A DNA stretch of 64,000 bases from Sycon ciliatum (GCF_964019385.1 NC_088646.1:2812013-2876012), one strand, 5' to 3'; positions 21,096 through 34,282 are shown, counted from the stretch's first letter. Translations and numbers: made by a program. Notes: generated from the sequence alone by a model not told the origin.

Positions 21096-23076
21096 CTGTG
21101 TAGTTGCACCAGGTGTTCACACCGGGGATCGTCCCACTGGTACGGAACTCCTCGATGAAGCGCTGGCCATTCGGGCCAAGATAAAACAGCACCGAGCTTG
21201 GTGTGGTTGCTGCAGGTGCACCAGTGCTGCTATCCTTGTTGCTTCTGTTGCTGTGCCTGACTGGAGCAATGCACTTGTGCAGGAAGCAATGCGGATACTG
21301 CATCAACTTCTGAAACCAATCCCTGTTGAACTCAGTGTTGGTCAGAAGGACGGCCTCATCAAATTCTCCGCTGTCAAACTTCTCCACAGCCATGTTGATC
21401 CATCTGGTGACTGAGATAGCGGTGCCTTCAGACGTCTTTGCACCAGTGAAGTTTCCCCAAATCCGTCCATGCCAAACATCATTTAGCTGTGCAGTTGGCA
21501 GTCTGCTTGTCCCGCCGCGAAGTGCCGCCTGTGTCTCCTCCTTGCTGCTCGCCTCGATAGGAGTAATGCTGAGCGTGAAACACCCACCGGCTACCACCCG
21601 CTGTGCCATTGAGATCAGGAGTGGGATTCGAATCACATGGTTGGTGGCCAATGGAATTAGCGCTGGCGGCTCATCCATATCATCCGACTCCACACTGACG
21701 CGGCTTCCAGCTGTGCGCTCGCGCTGCCCGCGGCGTGCCGGGGCGGGCCGCAGAGTTGGATAATCACGCTGCTGCGGCTGCTGGTGGTCACCACTGCGGT
21801 AACTACTTCTGGTGGCGTGCTGCCAGCGGCTGGACGTTGAGACATGCACTGGTCTAGCTGGTTCATGGTGAGCTACCTGTGTGTGAGGGTTCAAAGGAAA
21901 AGCATCTGTAATTCTACCATTGGCTTGTCCACTGGGGCTGTAGAGGGCTGGAGAGACCACACTCATATCTTCCAATCTTGACGACACGGACGACATTTTT
22001 GCCCTTGGTTCATTGGAACTATGGCCGGCCCAGCTGCTTGCAGACGAGGTGTCCGTCGAGTATGATGGCATGGCGACGCTGCTGACCGGAGTTAGTGAGC
22101 AGCTGCTTGCTGAACTGGATGAGGAGCGGTGGCCGCCGCGACGTCCATTGCTTATTGGCGATCTGCCTGGTAGAAGACCGTTCATTCGCTGAGCGTGCTC
22201 CCCAAGCTTCTCTCGTTCCATGATTTCTTTACCTTTGGACAGGACCTCCTTGGCTGTGCGTGGCTTTTGATGACTGTCCGGTGGCAGTTCATGCAAAATC
22301 GTGCGCCAGAGTCGGGTCACCTCAATTCCACCATCCTTCAGCTTTGTCTTGTTGAACACACGGAAGTGCGAAAGAGTTGAAGGTACGGGCAGCTCTGCGT
22401 CTTGTGTCTGCAACAACTGCACAATTCTGTAGGCGCGGATATATTCATAAGCCGTGCTACGTGTCAAACCAAAGCTGGTATGGGCCCACTTGATGAAGTT
22501 GGCTGTTTTCAGCAAGCGTTCAGTGTGCAGAACTCGATACAAGGCCTGACCAATAGTGTAGTAAGAGCCGCGTACATTTTGGCGTATCTGACTCTGCCAG
22601 AAATCGAGCCGCTGCGCTTTCGGTCCGGAAACTTCCATGGTACCTTCCTCGCCGTCCTCGACAATCTCTTCTTCGTTTTGCTCGTCTTCGACTGCGTAGT
22701 CCTCATTGTCATTAGGGTGGTGGTGAAGGTGAATATGGCGTTGATGGACCTGGTGATAGTCGCCAGTGTCGACTTGACCTGAGTAGTCTCCACCACCGTC
22801 ATCCAAGTTCACATGTATCACCGGGGTGGGACTGCCTTGGTCGGACTCCGTCGGTTCATCGCTGATCGAGCGCCGTTGCTCGTACAGAGTATCGTCTGTC
22901 GAAAGGGACACGGTCCGCCCGTCCATGTTTACGTCGTATACACTGGTGACGTGTGCAGCAGCAGACACAGTAGTACTCCGGTGAGGAGACAACAACAACA
23001 GGAGACTTCTAACTCCAAAGCCGGCCGACTTGTTTCGGAAAAGACGAGTCCGAGGTTGAGTTTGCAGCGCACTCAC
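21096..23076 (-). CDS. Host gene: HTH region fused to a Dam-like adenine methyltransferase fold with a lost catalytic motif
   Basis: One 660-codon exon. Residues 1-150: Ser-rich start, His-rich patch, acidic run. Residues about 155-285 resemble the DNA-binding region of phage and plasmid proteins: YYTIGQALY, a helix-turn-helix-like GLTRSTAYEYIRAYRI, then LPVPSTLSHFRVF and PRTAKEV, matching bacterial LPTSERQ...PTA blocks. Residues 290-475 are a Ser/Pro/Arg-rich linker. Residues about 485-658 match phage Dam-type N6-adenine methyltransferases: GRIWGNFTG, EAVLLTNTEFNRDWF, YPHCFL, SSVLFYLGPNGQRFIEEF. The catalytic (D/N)PP(Y/F) is replaced by GNFTG, so enzyme activity is unlikely; DNA reading is more plausible. 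The frame runs 6 codons past a consensus donor ACAG|GTGAGG at 21095. The true start may be MDGRTVSLST (about residue 52). I infer an ancient transfer from a phage or similar element. Confidence 0.7.
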
Positions 23077-23079
23077 TGA

Positions 23080-25290
23080 GCACAGGTTACAGAAGAATGC
23101 TTGAAGGCTGCACGCTAATGCACAGTCTATACAGTTCTTGCCTTGGAGGGCGCAAGCTCTTCGCTTCGCTCCGTAATCCGCTGTCCAGTAGCTGGTCCGT
23201 CAATGCGTACTGCAGCGCGCTAAGGCTAGACTTATCTGCCCACTGCCACTGGCTGTATCCAGCACGAGCTTGGGACTGCGAACTATTACTTGGCTCCGAA
23301 ATCCGTGCAAAAGGAAGGCAAGAATATCCGATGCGCTCAGCTGGCAGGCCTTTCGATATCCTCGCTTCCACTCCGACTGCAGTGAAACAGAACCACACCA
23401 TACACGTCGTCACTGGTCTGTTAGTTCAAGTAACATAGTTAGTTAGGGTGCGATCTCACACGTTCACTGGGTTGAACCAGGTCTGGAAATGACCACACAA
23501 CTATTACTAGTATTATTTCCCCGGCCCGCACAACCGTACTTACTCAAGACGAAGACAGTAGTTGGTCACTGCAGTGCTGGGCTAGGGGGCAGGGAGCTGT
23601 AGTTGCCAGTACTACCACACTGTTGTAGTAGTACTAGTACACTCGCAGGTCGTGTCACAGCTCGCCTTCTCGACTTCGGCTTCAGTGGCAGCAGTTACGA
23701 GAGCACAGTGTCAGTAGTTCAAACAGCGCGCAACCACAGAGAGTGGTGAACAAGAGGATACGAAAGAGTAAGAAACTAATACTTAGCAGTCCTCAACGCT
23801 AAGACTAGTAAGAGCTATTTCTCTCCGTGATGTGGAAAACTAGCACCCGGCTAAAGAACGTTCGTCTCTACAACAACCCGATAGTAGTCTGAACACCCTG
23901 CTTCTACGGGACAACAATAATATGCAGCCGATCAGCACGCGCTAGTTCATGTGCAGTTCTGGCCTCGGTGATTTTCTCCGAGCTGCTTTTACTGTGTGCA
24001 GAACTAGTTGGATTGTTGGATTAGTTCAAGCTGCCTGGCTTGTTCGAGGGCCGATCATCCGTTGCTAAGTCTTGATCCGCATACCGGTCATGGCCGCTGC
24101 GCTGGCCCGGTCTCTTGCACAGGTCTTCGAGATTCCCCGATCTCCGATCAACCCACGTACGTAGATCTACTCTGGTGATGTTCGACAAGGATTGCCACCC
24201 GACTGACAGTTGTTCACCGAGCTATAGGAGTTAGGAATCACATCGCGTCACCAGCGGAGGCGGGCATGCCATAACCTGGCCATGATTTTTGCTTAACTTA
24301 AAAAATGACCAGCGCCAGGTGCTATTAATAATAGTATTAATATAAGCGAAGACTACGGTAGTCATTGGATAGTAGTAATGCAGTACATTGCGACCATGTA
24401 ACAGTCGCAGTCTGAACAGTGATCTGTCTGACCCATGACCCATGTTCGTTCCGCGATACCGCGATAGTGCAATATCTAGTTACGTGTGTGTTTCTAGCCA
24501 CTTCCCCACTCACACGTCGCAACAGAGAAAGAATCGATCACTCGACTGCTCGTGGAGGGCGGGTTGCCCAGCGCCTCCGCACTGCATTGCTGTTCGTATG
24601 TCCCGAACTTCAACGCTGAAATACTGAGTTTGTGGACCAGTGCCAGTGGTAGGTGTGCACACTGAATTAATTGGGCGACACCGCCCGTTTGGTTCTGCGA
24701 ATTCGAATAAAAATGTGCCTACCTACACATGGACATGACAAAGGCTATCTCTTTGTCAAGTTTGTGGTAATGGTTCTCACTGATGCGTACCTAGCTTGTA
24801 GTACCTGGGTCCATGCCATTGACAACCGCGACAAACTGTGCCCAAACCTACAAAGTCAAAGTCAAAGACAAAGGCTACAGTCATTGTACACGCTACAGAT
24901 GACTGTACATGTATTACAGTCATGCACGTGCCACTGCTGCAAAAACATACGTGCTAGAATTGCTAACATCACGCTTTAACGCGTTAACGCTAAGACAAGC
25001 TTGCAAGCGCAGCGGGCTCGACGACAGCACGCTGATCTGATGGCGTGGTTTCCGCCACTGACTTGGGCAAGAAAACGAGAAGATAATGCAAACGCCATGA
25101 CATAATCATTGCATTGTCATCGCAAAGTCCTGTGTACGTAGACCTACGTGTGCACACGCGCGTACGCACGCACTGACTCTACACTACAGTCATGACTTTC
25201 CGTGTCCTTGGCCTGGGAAACTGCCAACTGGTCTGTATTGCCTAGTATTGGGAAGCTCTTTTCCACGTATCGTCGTGATCGCGCGTCACC
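23080..25290. other. Upstream region of the Dam-like gene, no gene recognised
   Basis: Mixed-composition noncoding DNA. It should contain the promoter of the minus-strand gene that starts near 23.0 kb, but I see no clear TATA box or motif cluster. Open frames here are short and lack motifs. Confidence 0.4.
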
Positions 25291-25296
25291 ATACAT

Positions 25297-26192
25297 CTCT
25301 CCGCGACGTGGTGCTGCTGCCAGTGCTGGTCCGCTGGTAGATCTACAGTACCATGGTGGTACGGAGGAATTTATTACGGTACATTTCAACCTGGTACATG
25401 GTGCGCCCTAGCCCTAGGCTATGGAGTATGGTATGGCTAGAACCAGGCCAGACTGATCGGGACGAAGCCAAAGGACGGGCCTGCATATGCATGAGTCCAG
25501 TGTAAAATAGTCCATGATGTATATTGACTTTTTGCCCTCTTGCAAAGATGACAGACTGTCGGTGGTGCTTTCGAGTGGGCAGGGCGCTGGACAGGGGTGC
25601 TGGAAATCACTGGTGACACGAACACGTGACTTTTTCCTGCAGAGCCTGTGCAATTCCAGCGCTCAAAAGTTGGAAAAAAAGTTTATCAATCACTTGTGTT
25701 AGTTTCATCATGAGTCCATGCTCAATATTCTTCGCTGTCGCCAAAACTAATAATCTCTCCGCGACGTGGTGCTGCTGGTCCGCTGGTAGCTCTACAGCAT
25801 CATTCATGGTGGTACGGAAGAATTACGGTACATTTCAACCTGGTGCGCCCTAGCCCTAGGCTATGGAGTATGGTATGGCTAGAACCAGGCCAGACTGATC
25901 GGGACGAAGCCAAAGGACGGGCCTGCATATGCATGAGTCCAGTGTAAAATAGTACATGATGTACATTGACTTTTTGCCCTCTTGCAAAGATGACAGACTG
26001 TCAGTGGTGCTTTCGAGTGGGCAGGGCGCTGGACAGGGTTGCTGAAATCACTGGTGACACGAACACGTGACTTTTTCCTGCAGAGCCTGTGCAATTCCAG
26101 CGCTCAAGAAGTTGGAAAAAAGTTTATCAATCACTTGTGTTAGTTCCATCATGAGTCCACGCTCAATATTCTTCGCTGTCGCCAAAACTAAT
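25297..26192 (+). repeat. Tandem duplication, two copies of about 440-458 bp
   Basis: The block starting CTCTCCGCGACGTGGTGCTG at 25297 restarts at 25755. The second copy ends near 26192 (CCAAAACTAAT). The copies are about 95% alike by eye, with small indels. Both hold the same short antisense frame (MHRLCRKKSRVRVTSDF), which shows no known domain. A recent segmental tandem duplication. Confidence 0.85.
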
Positions 26193-27290
26193 ATTCTTCG
26201 GGCGATACTGTCCATGGTACTCGTTACGTGTATATGTACGTATGGCCATGAAGGTTAGATGACGTTTTGCATTATTCTTTACGTTCAACAGGCTGCGTTT
26301 AGGTCTACCCAAAGGTTTAAAAAAAATTTCACGCTGCGAGCCTGCGACTGGACCCACAGTTCTCCCATCCAACATTGTTTTCCTTGCCCAGCGCAACACA
26401 TGCCGACGTTTCTGAAGATAAGACATCACCTGTGCACGCCTAGTGTGTGCGTGTGTGCGTGCGTGTGTGTGTGTGTGTGTGTGTGTGCGTGTGTGTATGT
26501 GTGTGTGTAACAAAGAGTATGTACTCTTGGTGTAGCTCATACAAGTACTCAGAAGTTAGTTGGATCACTGCAGGTCTTCAAGTAGTTTGAGTCCTGGACC
26601 ATGTGGAGTGTTGTTCACGCATCCGAATCGTGCAGACAGTTTTTCCCCGCTGTCATGTTAGCTAGTAGAGCCGCATAATTTTAAATCTGTTTGCACGCGA
26701 GTCGAACACGTCAGTGAAGGCCAGATAGTGGCACGCACAATACGGGATACATACGCCACAGACTATGCCAGTGCAGTTAGCTACTGCACTGCAGTCAGCA
26801 TAGTCAGTGGAGACTGCACATGCCGTGAAACCGTCGAAAGTGAAAGCCGCAATTGATTCCTCTTCGCATGGCAGCTGCAGGCGATTGCTACTGATTGGCG
26901 TAGCATGCAGCATGTCGGCACATAGGCATTGCTAATGCTAGATGGAATCCAGGTCTCACGACCGTACAGGGAAATCATCATGGGGCGACCTCAACACAGC
27001 CATCACAAAAATGGTGACTGAATTACCACTGACTACATTGTAAGGCACTGTACTGTGTATTATGTAGACTGTAGTGTACGTGATAGCCAGGCAAGGGTCC
27101 AGTGTAGGCTAGTAGTAATAGTATAGTGAAGGCTACATGCAGCACGCGGCGTTTCCTTCAAGCGTCGTTGCACGGGACACAATATCGTCCCCAGTCTCTG
27201 TCCGGCGGAACGACTACATACCGCGCTGGTCTATATTTTGCCATGGCTCGTTTCCTGCTCTGAAGACATCCACACCGTCGGGGTACTAGT
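26193..27290. other. Noncoding stretch, no gene seen
   Basis: It contains a GT-rich microsatellite at 26442-26508 and otherwise unremarkable sequence. No supported exon. Confidence 0.5.
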
Positions 27291-27295
27291 AGTAC

Positions 27296-27357
27296 AGTAG
27301 TAGTAGTAGTAGTAGTAGTAGTACTAGTAGTAGTAGTAGTACTAGTAGTAGTATGCT
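27296..27357. repeat. TAG/GTA trinucleotide microsatellite
   Basis: About 20 imperfect copies of GTA with two ACTAGTA interruptions. Confidence 0.9.
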
Positions 27358-27898
27358 AGTACAGACTCAGTGAATAGCATGCATGGAGTACGGATACCCC
27401 GAACAGTTCGTGTGCAGATAAGCAGTAGCAGCAGAAGCCGCAGATCAGACAGCACTTACTGTGACTTAGCTACCCACAGTGACTGTGCATGGTGTGCACA
27501 TGTGACAGTTACTACTATTAAACTAGCCCTGGCTTCCTACAACTGGGACTAGACGGCAATGATGCGATCGAGAGCATCACGCATCATTGGTCCCCAATCC
27601 TGTACCAGCTCTGGCTTGCAGCGAGACGAAGTCAACGACGACGGCAAACTAGGACTGGATGCATTAGGCAGGACCGAATGATTAGCAACACGCTAGGCCA
27701 TATGTAGGCACTGCACTTGAATGCGGATATCTGTGTGCATGAAACCGCGTATCTCACTGCTCGTACCGGTGCATGCAGAATGCCAGATCGCACCAAGGTT
27801 AAAATCCTGGTTCTCCCGTCAACTAATTACGACGCTCACAATAGTCCACTCCTGTCAGCTTGGTCAATGCCATGCCAATAGTATCATGCTTTGCATGC
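27358..27898. other. Noncoding stretch, no gene seen
   Basis: No coding or repeat signal beyond short open frames. Confidence 0.5.
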
Positions 27899-28024
27899 CC
27901 CCCCCCCCCCCACCAACACACACACACACACACACACACACCATTTGACCATTAATTTGACGTCCATCACCGGAGGCGATGATAGCGATGCTACAGCAGA
28001 AGACATAGCAGCTTGTGCTGCTAT

Positions 28025-28120
<96 letters not shown>

Positions 28121-28132
28121 CACACACACACA
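27899..28132. repeat. Poly-C and two CA microsatellites
   Basis: C run at 27899-27911, CA run at 27916-27941, and a longer CA run at 28026-28132 with AAAC interruptions. About 80 bp of unique sequence separates the CA runs. Confidence 0.95.
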
Positions 28133-28139
28133 TTGTGGT

Positions 28140-29935
28140 CCACTCAGTACGTGATAGCATACGCGAAATTCTGTGCCATTCTGAAGGCGTGGACCGACTC
28201 GACTCGACTCGTGTATGTCGCCAACGCCCTCGCGGTTGTGGTCCTGTGCTGATGGTGTGATGGCGCGCAGGTGATATGCCCACTCCGTCCAGCCACCGCC
28301 ACTAGCACTTCAGCGACAAGTCCTGCCATCACCACCATGACCACGTACGTACCACTCGCGCTGCTGCGATAAGTCCTGCTACCCCAACAAACTAGTTAGC
28401 TACGCAGGAGAGAGCGAGGAACGTGCTAAAAACGTCCAGTAATGTCCGTTCGCCGAATGCTCGGTGACAGTACTTCCGACTGTTATCCCGGTGGCTAACG
28501 ACCTAGCTGAGTAGCTCAGAACACTGTGTGCGTACGGTCGGGAATCCGCCTTTCGCGCCCTCTTGAGGCTTATCCAATCTTCACGGGGCGCTGGACGCTC
28601 TCTAGGCATGGAAGCGGCGATGGCGGTTCGTTTTTTCACGTACTAAGACAAAGTGGTCGTGCAGCCTGATACACAAGCACTTCATCACCGGGGTCTGAGC
28701 GCCTGGAGTTAGGACGGCAGGACACACAGTCGCTGCTAGATCTTCCGAGTTCATGAACTGATTGTGTGCGCGTTGACTGAACAAGTGTGGGTCTGCTTGC
28801 CTATACATCATGATACACCTAGTCTGCACACACAATAGTATCCACCAGGTACTTAGTCACTACTCCCTACTAATATCCACAACTCTGATAGACCGTAGTC
28901 TATCTACGAAAAACCTCAGAACAGAAGTAGTCACTACTGACAGTAGTGTGGAGCTGCGCCGTCCCGGCTGAGGTCGGGACTCGGGACTCCCAAGGTAGGT
29001 ATGCATGACTTTGCAATCGCAGTGGTCATGTTCTTCAGCTCTGTAGTGTAGTTGAGCGTAATACGTGGAAATCTACACGTAGCTTTGGGTAGTTCATACA
29101 CCGTACACGTGATCAGCTGGTCGTCCTCCTAGTATCTAGTAATACTACCACAGCGTGGCCGTGAGTAAGGAAAATGCATTGCTGCACTTTTTAGTTACTT
29201 GCCTGTCTTGGTACTTTAGAGGGCGGGATTCTGGATCAACAAACTGCATCCACGATTATGATTCATCTGCCTGTGTGTCCCGACTCCCGTTCCCCAAGGT
29301 TGCAGCATGCAGCATACACGTTGCCTCCCACACGACCACAGCCTACTACATGACGTACACTAGGATGGGTTTGTGCTGGCTCTGCTCAACCATGGGGTCT
29401 TTGCCCGGGCGCCCGTCGTTCGGACCCTGCTGGATACCAACCAAGCAACTAAGCAACGAACACTGCCGGGCTGCTCTTATTCGCAGTGAAGGGACCAGAG
29501 TCATACGACACATGTCCCATCAATCCAAGCAAGAGTACGGGGTTATGTACTCTTGATCCAAGCCATTCAGCATACCATTACTAGTATGCGAAGCTGAGGA
29601 CTCGGGAACCTGCTGCTTTACTTCAATGCAAACAATTATGTGGATAGCCGTAGAGGATGAGCAGCCGAAGCTGAAAGGAGGCAGTGAAGCCGGCTTTAAA
29701 ATCCCCCATGCTAGCCTAGAGGCGAGGTGATATTTCCACCAGCTTGCTTCATGCTGTGAAGTAGTACATGTCGAGTACTAGTTCTATATATTGCCGGATT
29801 GATGTTATCCTTTGCTTGGGTTCTTGCAAGTACATGTACTTCATACTAAACGGGGTTTTTTCAAACAATACGACGTGGAAAGAAGGAAGAACACCAAAGA
29901 TACAAGGGATGAAACTCGGCGATGAAATCAAAATG
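28140..29935. other. Noncoding stretch, no gene recognised
   Basis: Mixed sequence without a supported exon. Open frames at 28400-28835 (minus) and 29155-29556 (plus) show no motif, coding bias or splice context that I can support. Confidence 0.4.
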
Positions 29936-29939
29936 AAAA

Positions 29940-30440
29940 TTTGAAATAGTCTAACTCGGATGGTGAGCCAATTAAATAAAATTATGATGAAAAAGGAGAA
30001 GGACAAAATGTTACGAGTTATGACCAACTGTCCACCAACGTAACCAGATCTTATACAGTCAGCGAGTGCGACAAATGGCACAAAACTGACAAGGAGTACT
30101 GAGACAATCGGCGCCCTGACACCTAGCTCCAACACTTCTCCAAGGCGCAAACCAACAACCTTCCAACTTGGAAGGCTCAGGTTCGGAAAGGTCCAAGAGG
30201 GGAAGGAAAGCGCAACGAAGAAGAGCATGAGTTACGCCCCATGCCCATGGCAACAAAGAATGCCGAAAGTTACTGGATGATGACGAAATTAGTAAGACTA
30301 CTAGTATTGGACATACCATAACTAGTCCATCATTTTACATGATAGTGGAGTTCAGTAGGATGTTGACCTTTCGGTTTGTCACAATTCGTCTTCGCTTTAA
30401 TAGCTTCCCCTTTCTATGTTTATTACATAAACTTTTACAT
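29940..30440. mobile_element. Diverged copy of the GTAGAAAGGAAAAGGACAT-type MITE
   Basis: It shares blocks in order with the copy at 17413: CTCGGATGGTGAGCCAAT, AAAGGAGAAGGACA, CCACCAACGTAACCAGAT, TATACAGTCAG, GCCCTGACACCTAGCT, CTTCCAACTTGGAAGG, GGAAAGGTCCAAGAGGGGAA. The right end is blurred near 30415 (CTTTCTATGTTTAT). No coding capacity. Confidence 0.6.
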
Positions 30441-30449
30441 AAACTTGAG

Positions 30450-31147
30450 CCTCCCAAGTTGGGTGGTCTGTTGCTCTTCGTTGCGCTTTCCTTCCCCTCA
30501 GAATCCCCTGAGGGCGCTAGGGCCTGTCAGTAGTGCACTGCCACTGCCACTGGTCTACAGTAGACATGGTAGATGCACACGTACACGCGATGGCCGGCCC
30601 GGATGGGTAACGTTGGTACACCTGCAGTCTGCACCTGGTAGATCTACACGGGCGTGGACATGTCGACACTCACTGATCTCAGTCTCATGCACTGAGTCAG
30701 TGCAGCGTGAATCAGTCACTTTACTGTCAGTGTCACCATGGTCACCATGGTCACCGACGGGATTTAGTTTTTTTAGCTTTACTTGGGATCGGGTCCATCC
30801 TAGCATCCAGCATCTGGAGCTAGAGCTGTAAAACTACCAAAACTAAGACAGTCTATGTAGATCTACATGATTGTCCTACGTGTTCAAAACTAGAAAAACA
30901 GAATCGTAGACCCTTTTCAATGAACCTTCTCCAGTTTTCCGCTAGCACTTGCAAAAATTAATAATAATATTATCATTCATTGGCTAGGTTGTGACGATCC
31001 AGACGAGGTCAAACGATTAGAGTCCCTTCATAGGCTTCAAGCCGTCCATAAGAGAAGCAGTTCCAAGCCACATCGTGTGCTGCACTCACTCGAACTTGTT
31101 TGATAGTAGTGAAGGACGTACTCACGTAGCTAGAGTCCAGCACAACC
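30450..31147. other. Upstream region and 5' UTR of ARL6
   Basis: The last about 150 bp before the ARL6 ATG should hold its 5' UTR and promoter. No clear TATA box; ATTAATAATAATATTATCATTC lies 160-190 bp upstream. I see no other gene. Confidence 0.4.
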
Positions 31148-34100
31148 ATGGGGATTATGGACGCGCTAGGAAAGCTGTTTGGTTGGAATAAGCGGAAAGC
31201 TGAAGTGCTGTGCGTAGGCCTGGACAACAGTGGAAAGTCTACCATCGTCAACCAGCTGAAGCCCGACAAAGTATGAACTTCTCGATGTGATGACCTGGTG
31301 TAGCCACGAGTCCTTTTTGTCCGTGTGTATGCGTATGTGTGTGTGTGTGTGTACATGGTGTGTGTATGTGTGTGTGTGTTTGGGCGCGTGTGTACATGGT
31401 ATGTCACTATGTGTGTGAGTGGGTATGTGTGTGCGCGCCCGTGAGTGTATGTGATGTGCATTGGGCAGTTAAACTCTCGATATCCACGTTCATGTATCCG
31501 CGAGATGTAAAACACTCAAGTAATACTCTTGGCGCAAACGTGCTGCCCTACAGCGCTCCTCAATCTCCTCAATCTCACGGGCTACAAAGTCCAAATGCAT
31601 GTATGGCTCGTTGTCTTGTGTGGTGCATGTACAGCATGTCGCAATGTATTTTGAGTTCCCTGGCTTGTTTGTGAAGTGGGCATAAGATAGTGTGAATACT
31701 TCAAAAAAAGAAGTAGCCGTCCATACTCGTACGCTACAATGTATTGATGACTGCATGTACTTCTTTTTTGAAGTAGTCAACTGCATGAAGATGGTATCCC
31801 CAATCGCAATGGCAAACATTGGCAAACATTGGCAAACATTGGCATACTGCACGTCATGTAGTACAGTCAAGTACGACAATGGAATACTGCTGCCTAGTGT
31901 GGGTGGGTTCATGGACATCCAGGCTGAACAGAATACAGCACAAGGCACTAAAAACGATTAGCCCAGGAGCCTGGCTCCCCAGCCTGAGACACCGCTGACT
32001 GGTTGCTGCGCTGTCGTTCACCTTCAAGCTATCCTACCTCCCAACAACAAGCCCCCTGAAGCCCATCCTCCCATCCATAGCCAACCCCCGCCCAATGGGT
32101 TGCCGATCTACTAGGCTAGCAATGGAGACTGCCCACTGCCATCCGGAGACTGCCCACTGCCATCCACTCTAGCTTATGTCAATGTTGCCCGTGTGCACTC
32201 GTAGCAGCCACCGGGGTTCTTACCCAGACTGCATTATTACCTTGTGGAACAGTCTACCAGTGGCCATCCTGTCAGCAGGGCTACAATCCAGACAACTCCA
32301 GTCCTTCAAGGAAAACTGTGCAACAAGTACAGGTTGCTGCACAAGTACGAGGGCAGTACCGCGGAATCGAGCCCGCGCCGCGATAGCGGCAAGGGCTGGA
32401 TGACTGAGTATGTCGACTCCAATGCGACAGTCATTTGACATACGGGAAGTATCTGCTGCAGCTGAACTGGCAAACAGCCACCAACACCCTGTGAAACGGT
32501 GTAGACCAGCGCCTCACTAGCGTCTTCCCTCCCTCCTCACCACATGTTATCTCTCATTCTGCTTCTCTCACGTGTTGTTCATGTTTCGCTGCTCTGGGCA
32601 GGCACAATTAGATAACATAGTTCCGACAATCGGATTCAAAGTCGAGCAGTTCACTGCATCGGGGTAAGTGGCTGTGTACATGTATAATACCGGTTTTGTA
32701 GTTCCTTGATTAGTAGATCATGCCCTGTCAAAGGACCATGCCCTCTTAGAGGAGAATTCTCTGTCAGAGGATCAGGCACTGTTAGAGGATCATTCCCTGC
32801 TAGAGGACCATTCCCTGTTAGAGAACCACTCCCTGTTAGAAGACCATTCAATGTTGAGGACCATCCCCTTTTAAAGGACTATACCCTGTTAGAGGACCAT
32901 GCCCTGTTAGGGGCTATCCGACATTATCGATAATTTTCACGAAACGAAAAAGTTTAGTTAGGACCCTCCCCCACCCCCCCCCCTGAACGAAAAATAGATT
33001 GACTTGACAGCAAGAATGCCTTGATGTCTCTCATATCAATATTTTTCAAAATGAAACTCCCCTTGACCCACCCACCCATACGAAACTTTTTCTCTTCGTG
33101 TAAAAGATCGACAATAATGGACGGCCCCTTAGAAGACTATTTCCTGTTAGAGGGCCATGCCCTGTCAGAGTATCATGCCTTGCCAGACCATCATGCCATG
33201 TAAGAAGACCATTCCCTATTAGAGGACCATTCAATATTAGAAGACCATCCCTATTAGAGGACCATTCCCTATTAGAAGAACATTCCCTATTAGAGGACCA
33301 TTCCCTACTAGAAGACCATTCCCTATTAGAAGAACATTCCCTATTAGAGGACCATTCCCTATTAGAAGACCATTCCCTATTAGAGGACCATTCCCTACTA
33401 GAAGACCATTCCCTATTAGAAGAACATTCCCTATTAGAGGACCATTCCCTATTAGAAGACCATTCCCTATTAGAGGACCATTCCCTATTAGAAGAACATT
33501 CCCTATTAGAGGACCATTCCCTATTAGAAGACCATTCCCTATTAGAAAACCATTCCCTATTAGAAAAACATTCCCTATTAAAGGACCATTCCCTATTAGA
33601 AGAACATTCCCTATTAGAGGACCATTCCCTATTAGAAGAACATTCCCTATTAGAGGACCATTCCCTACTAGAAGACCATTCCCTATTAGAAGAACATTCC
33701 CTATTAGAGGACCATTCCCTATTAGAAGACCATTCCCTATTAGAAGAACATTCCCTATTAGAGGACCATTCCCTGTTAGAAGAACATTCCCTATTAGAGG
33801 ACCATTCCCTATTAGAAGACCATTCCCTATTAGAAGAACATTCCCTATTAGAGGACCATTCCCTATTAGAAGACCATTCCCTATTAGAAGAACATTCCCT
33901 ATTAGAGGACCATTCCCTGTTAGAAGAACATTCCCTATTAGAGGACCATTCCCTATTAGAAGACCATTCCCTATTAGAAGACCATTCCCTATTAGAAGAC
34001 CATGCCTGTACACTCAGGGCTGTAGCTCGCTTCATCAGATTCCATTGAGCAGTAGTGTACAGTGTACACTGTACATGTACAGGAGTACGCATTGCGTATA

Positions 34101-34235
34101 CATCGCCAACTCTTTCCTGCACGAACGCTTGACGAGAGACTGTGCTGTACACTTTCCACTGCTCGCCGCCCCTGGATCTGCCAGTGACGTGTGCTTATGA
34201 CAGCCCTGCCTGTGTGTGTGTGTGTGTATGTGTGT

Positions 34236-34282
<47 letters not shown>

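Noticed and set aside
29155-29556. 133-codon frame as a gene
   Set aside because: No recognised motif, no splice context, Cys/Ser-rich random-looking composition.
33206-34004. Possible CRISPR array
   Set aside because: Units are contiguous with no unique spacers, and the DNA is eukaryotic.
33046-34152. 368-residue minus-strand frame made of EWSSNR repeats, and the overlapping LLIGNG frame
   Set aside because: Translation of the 18-bp minisatellite; two frames are open for the same reason, with no splice or start context.
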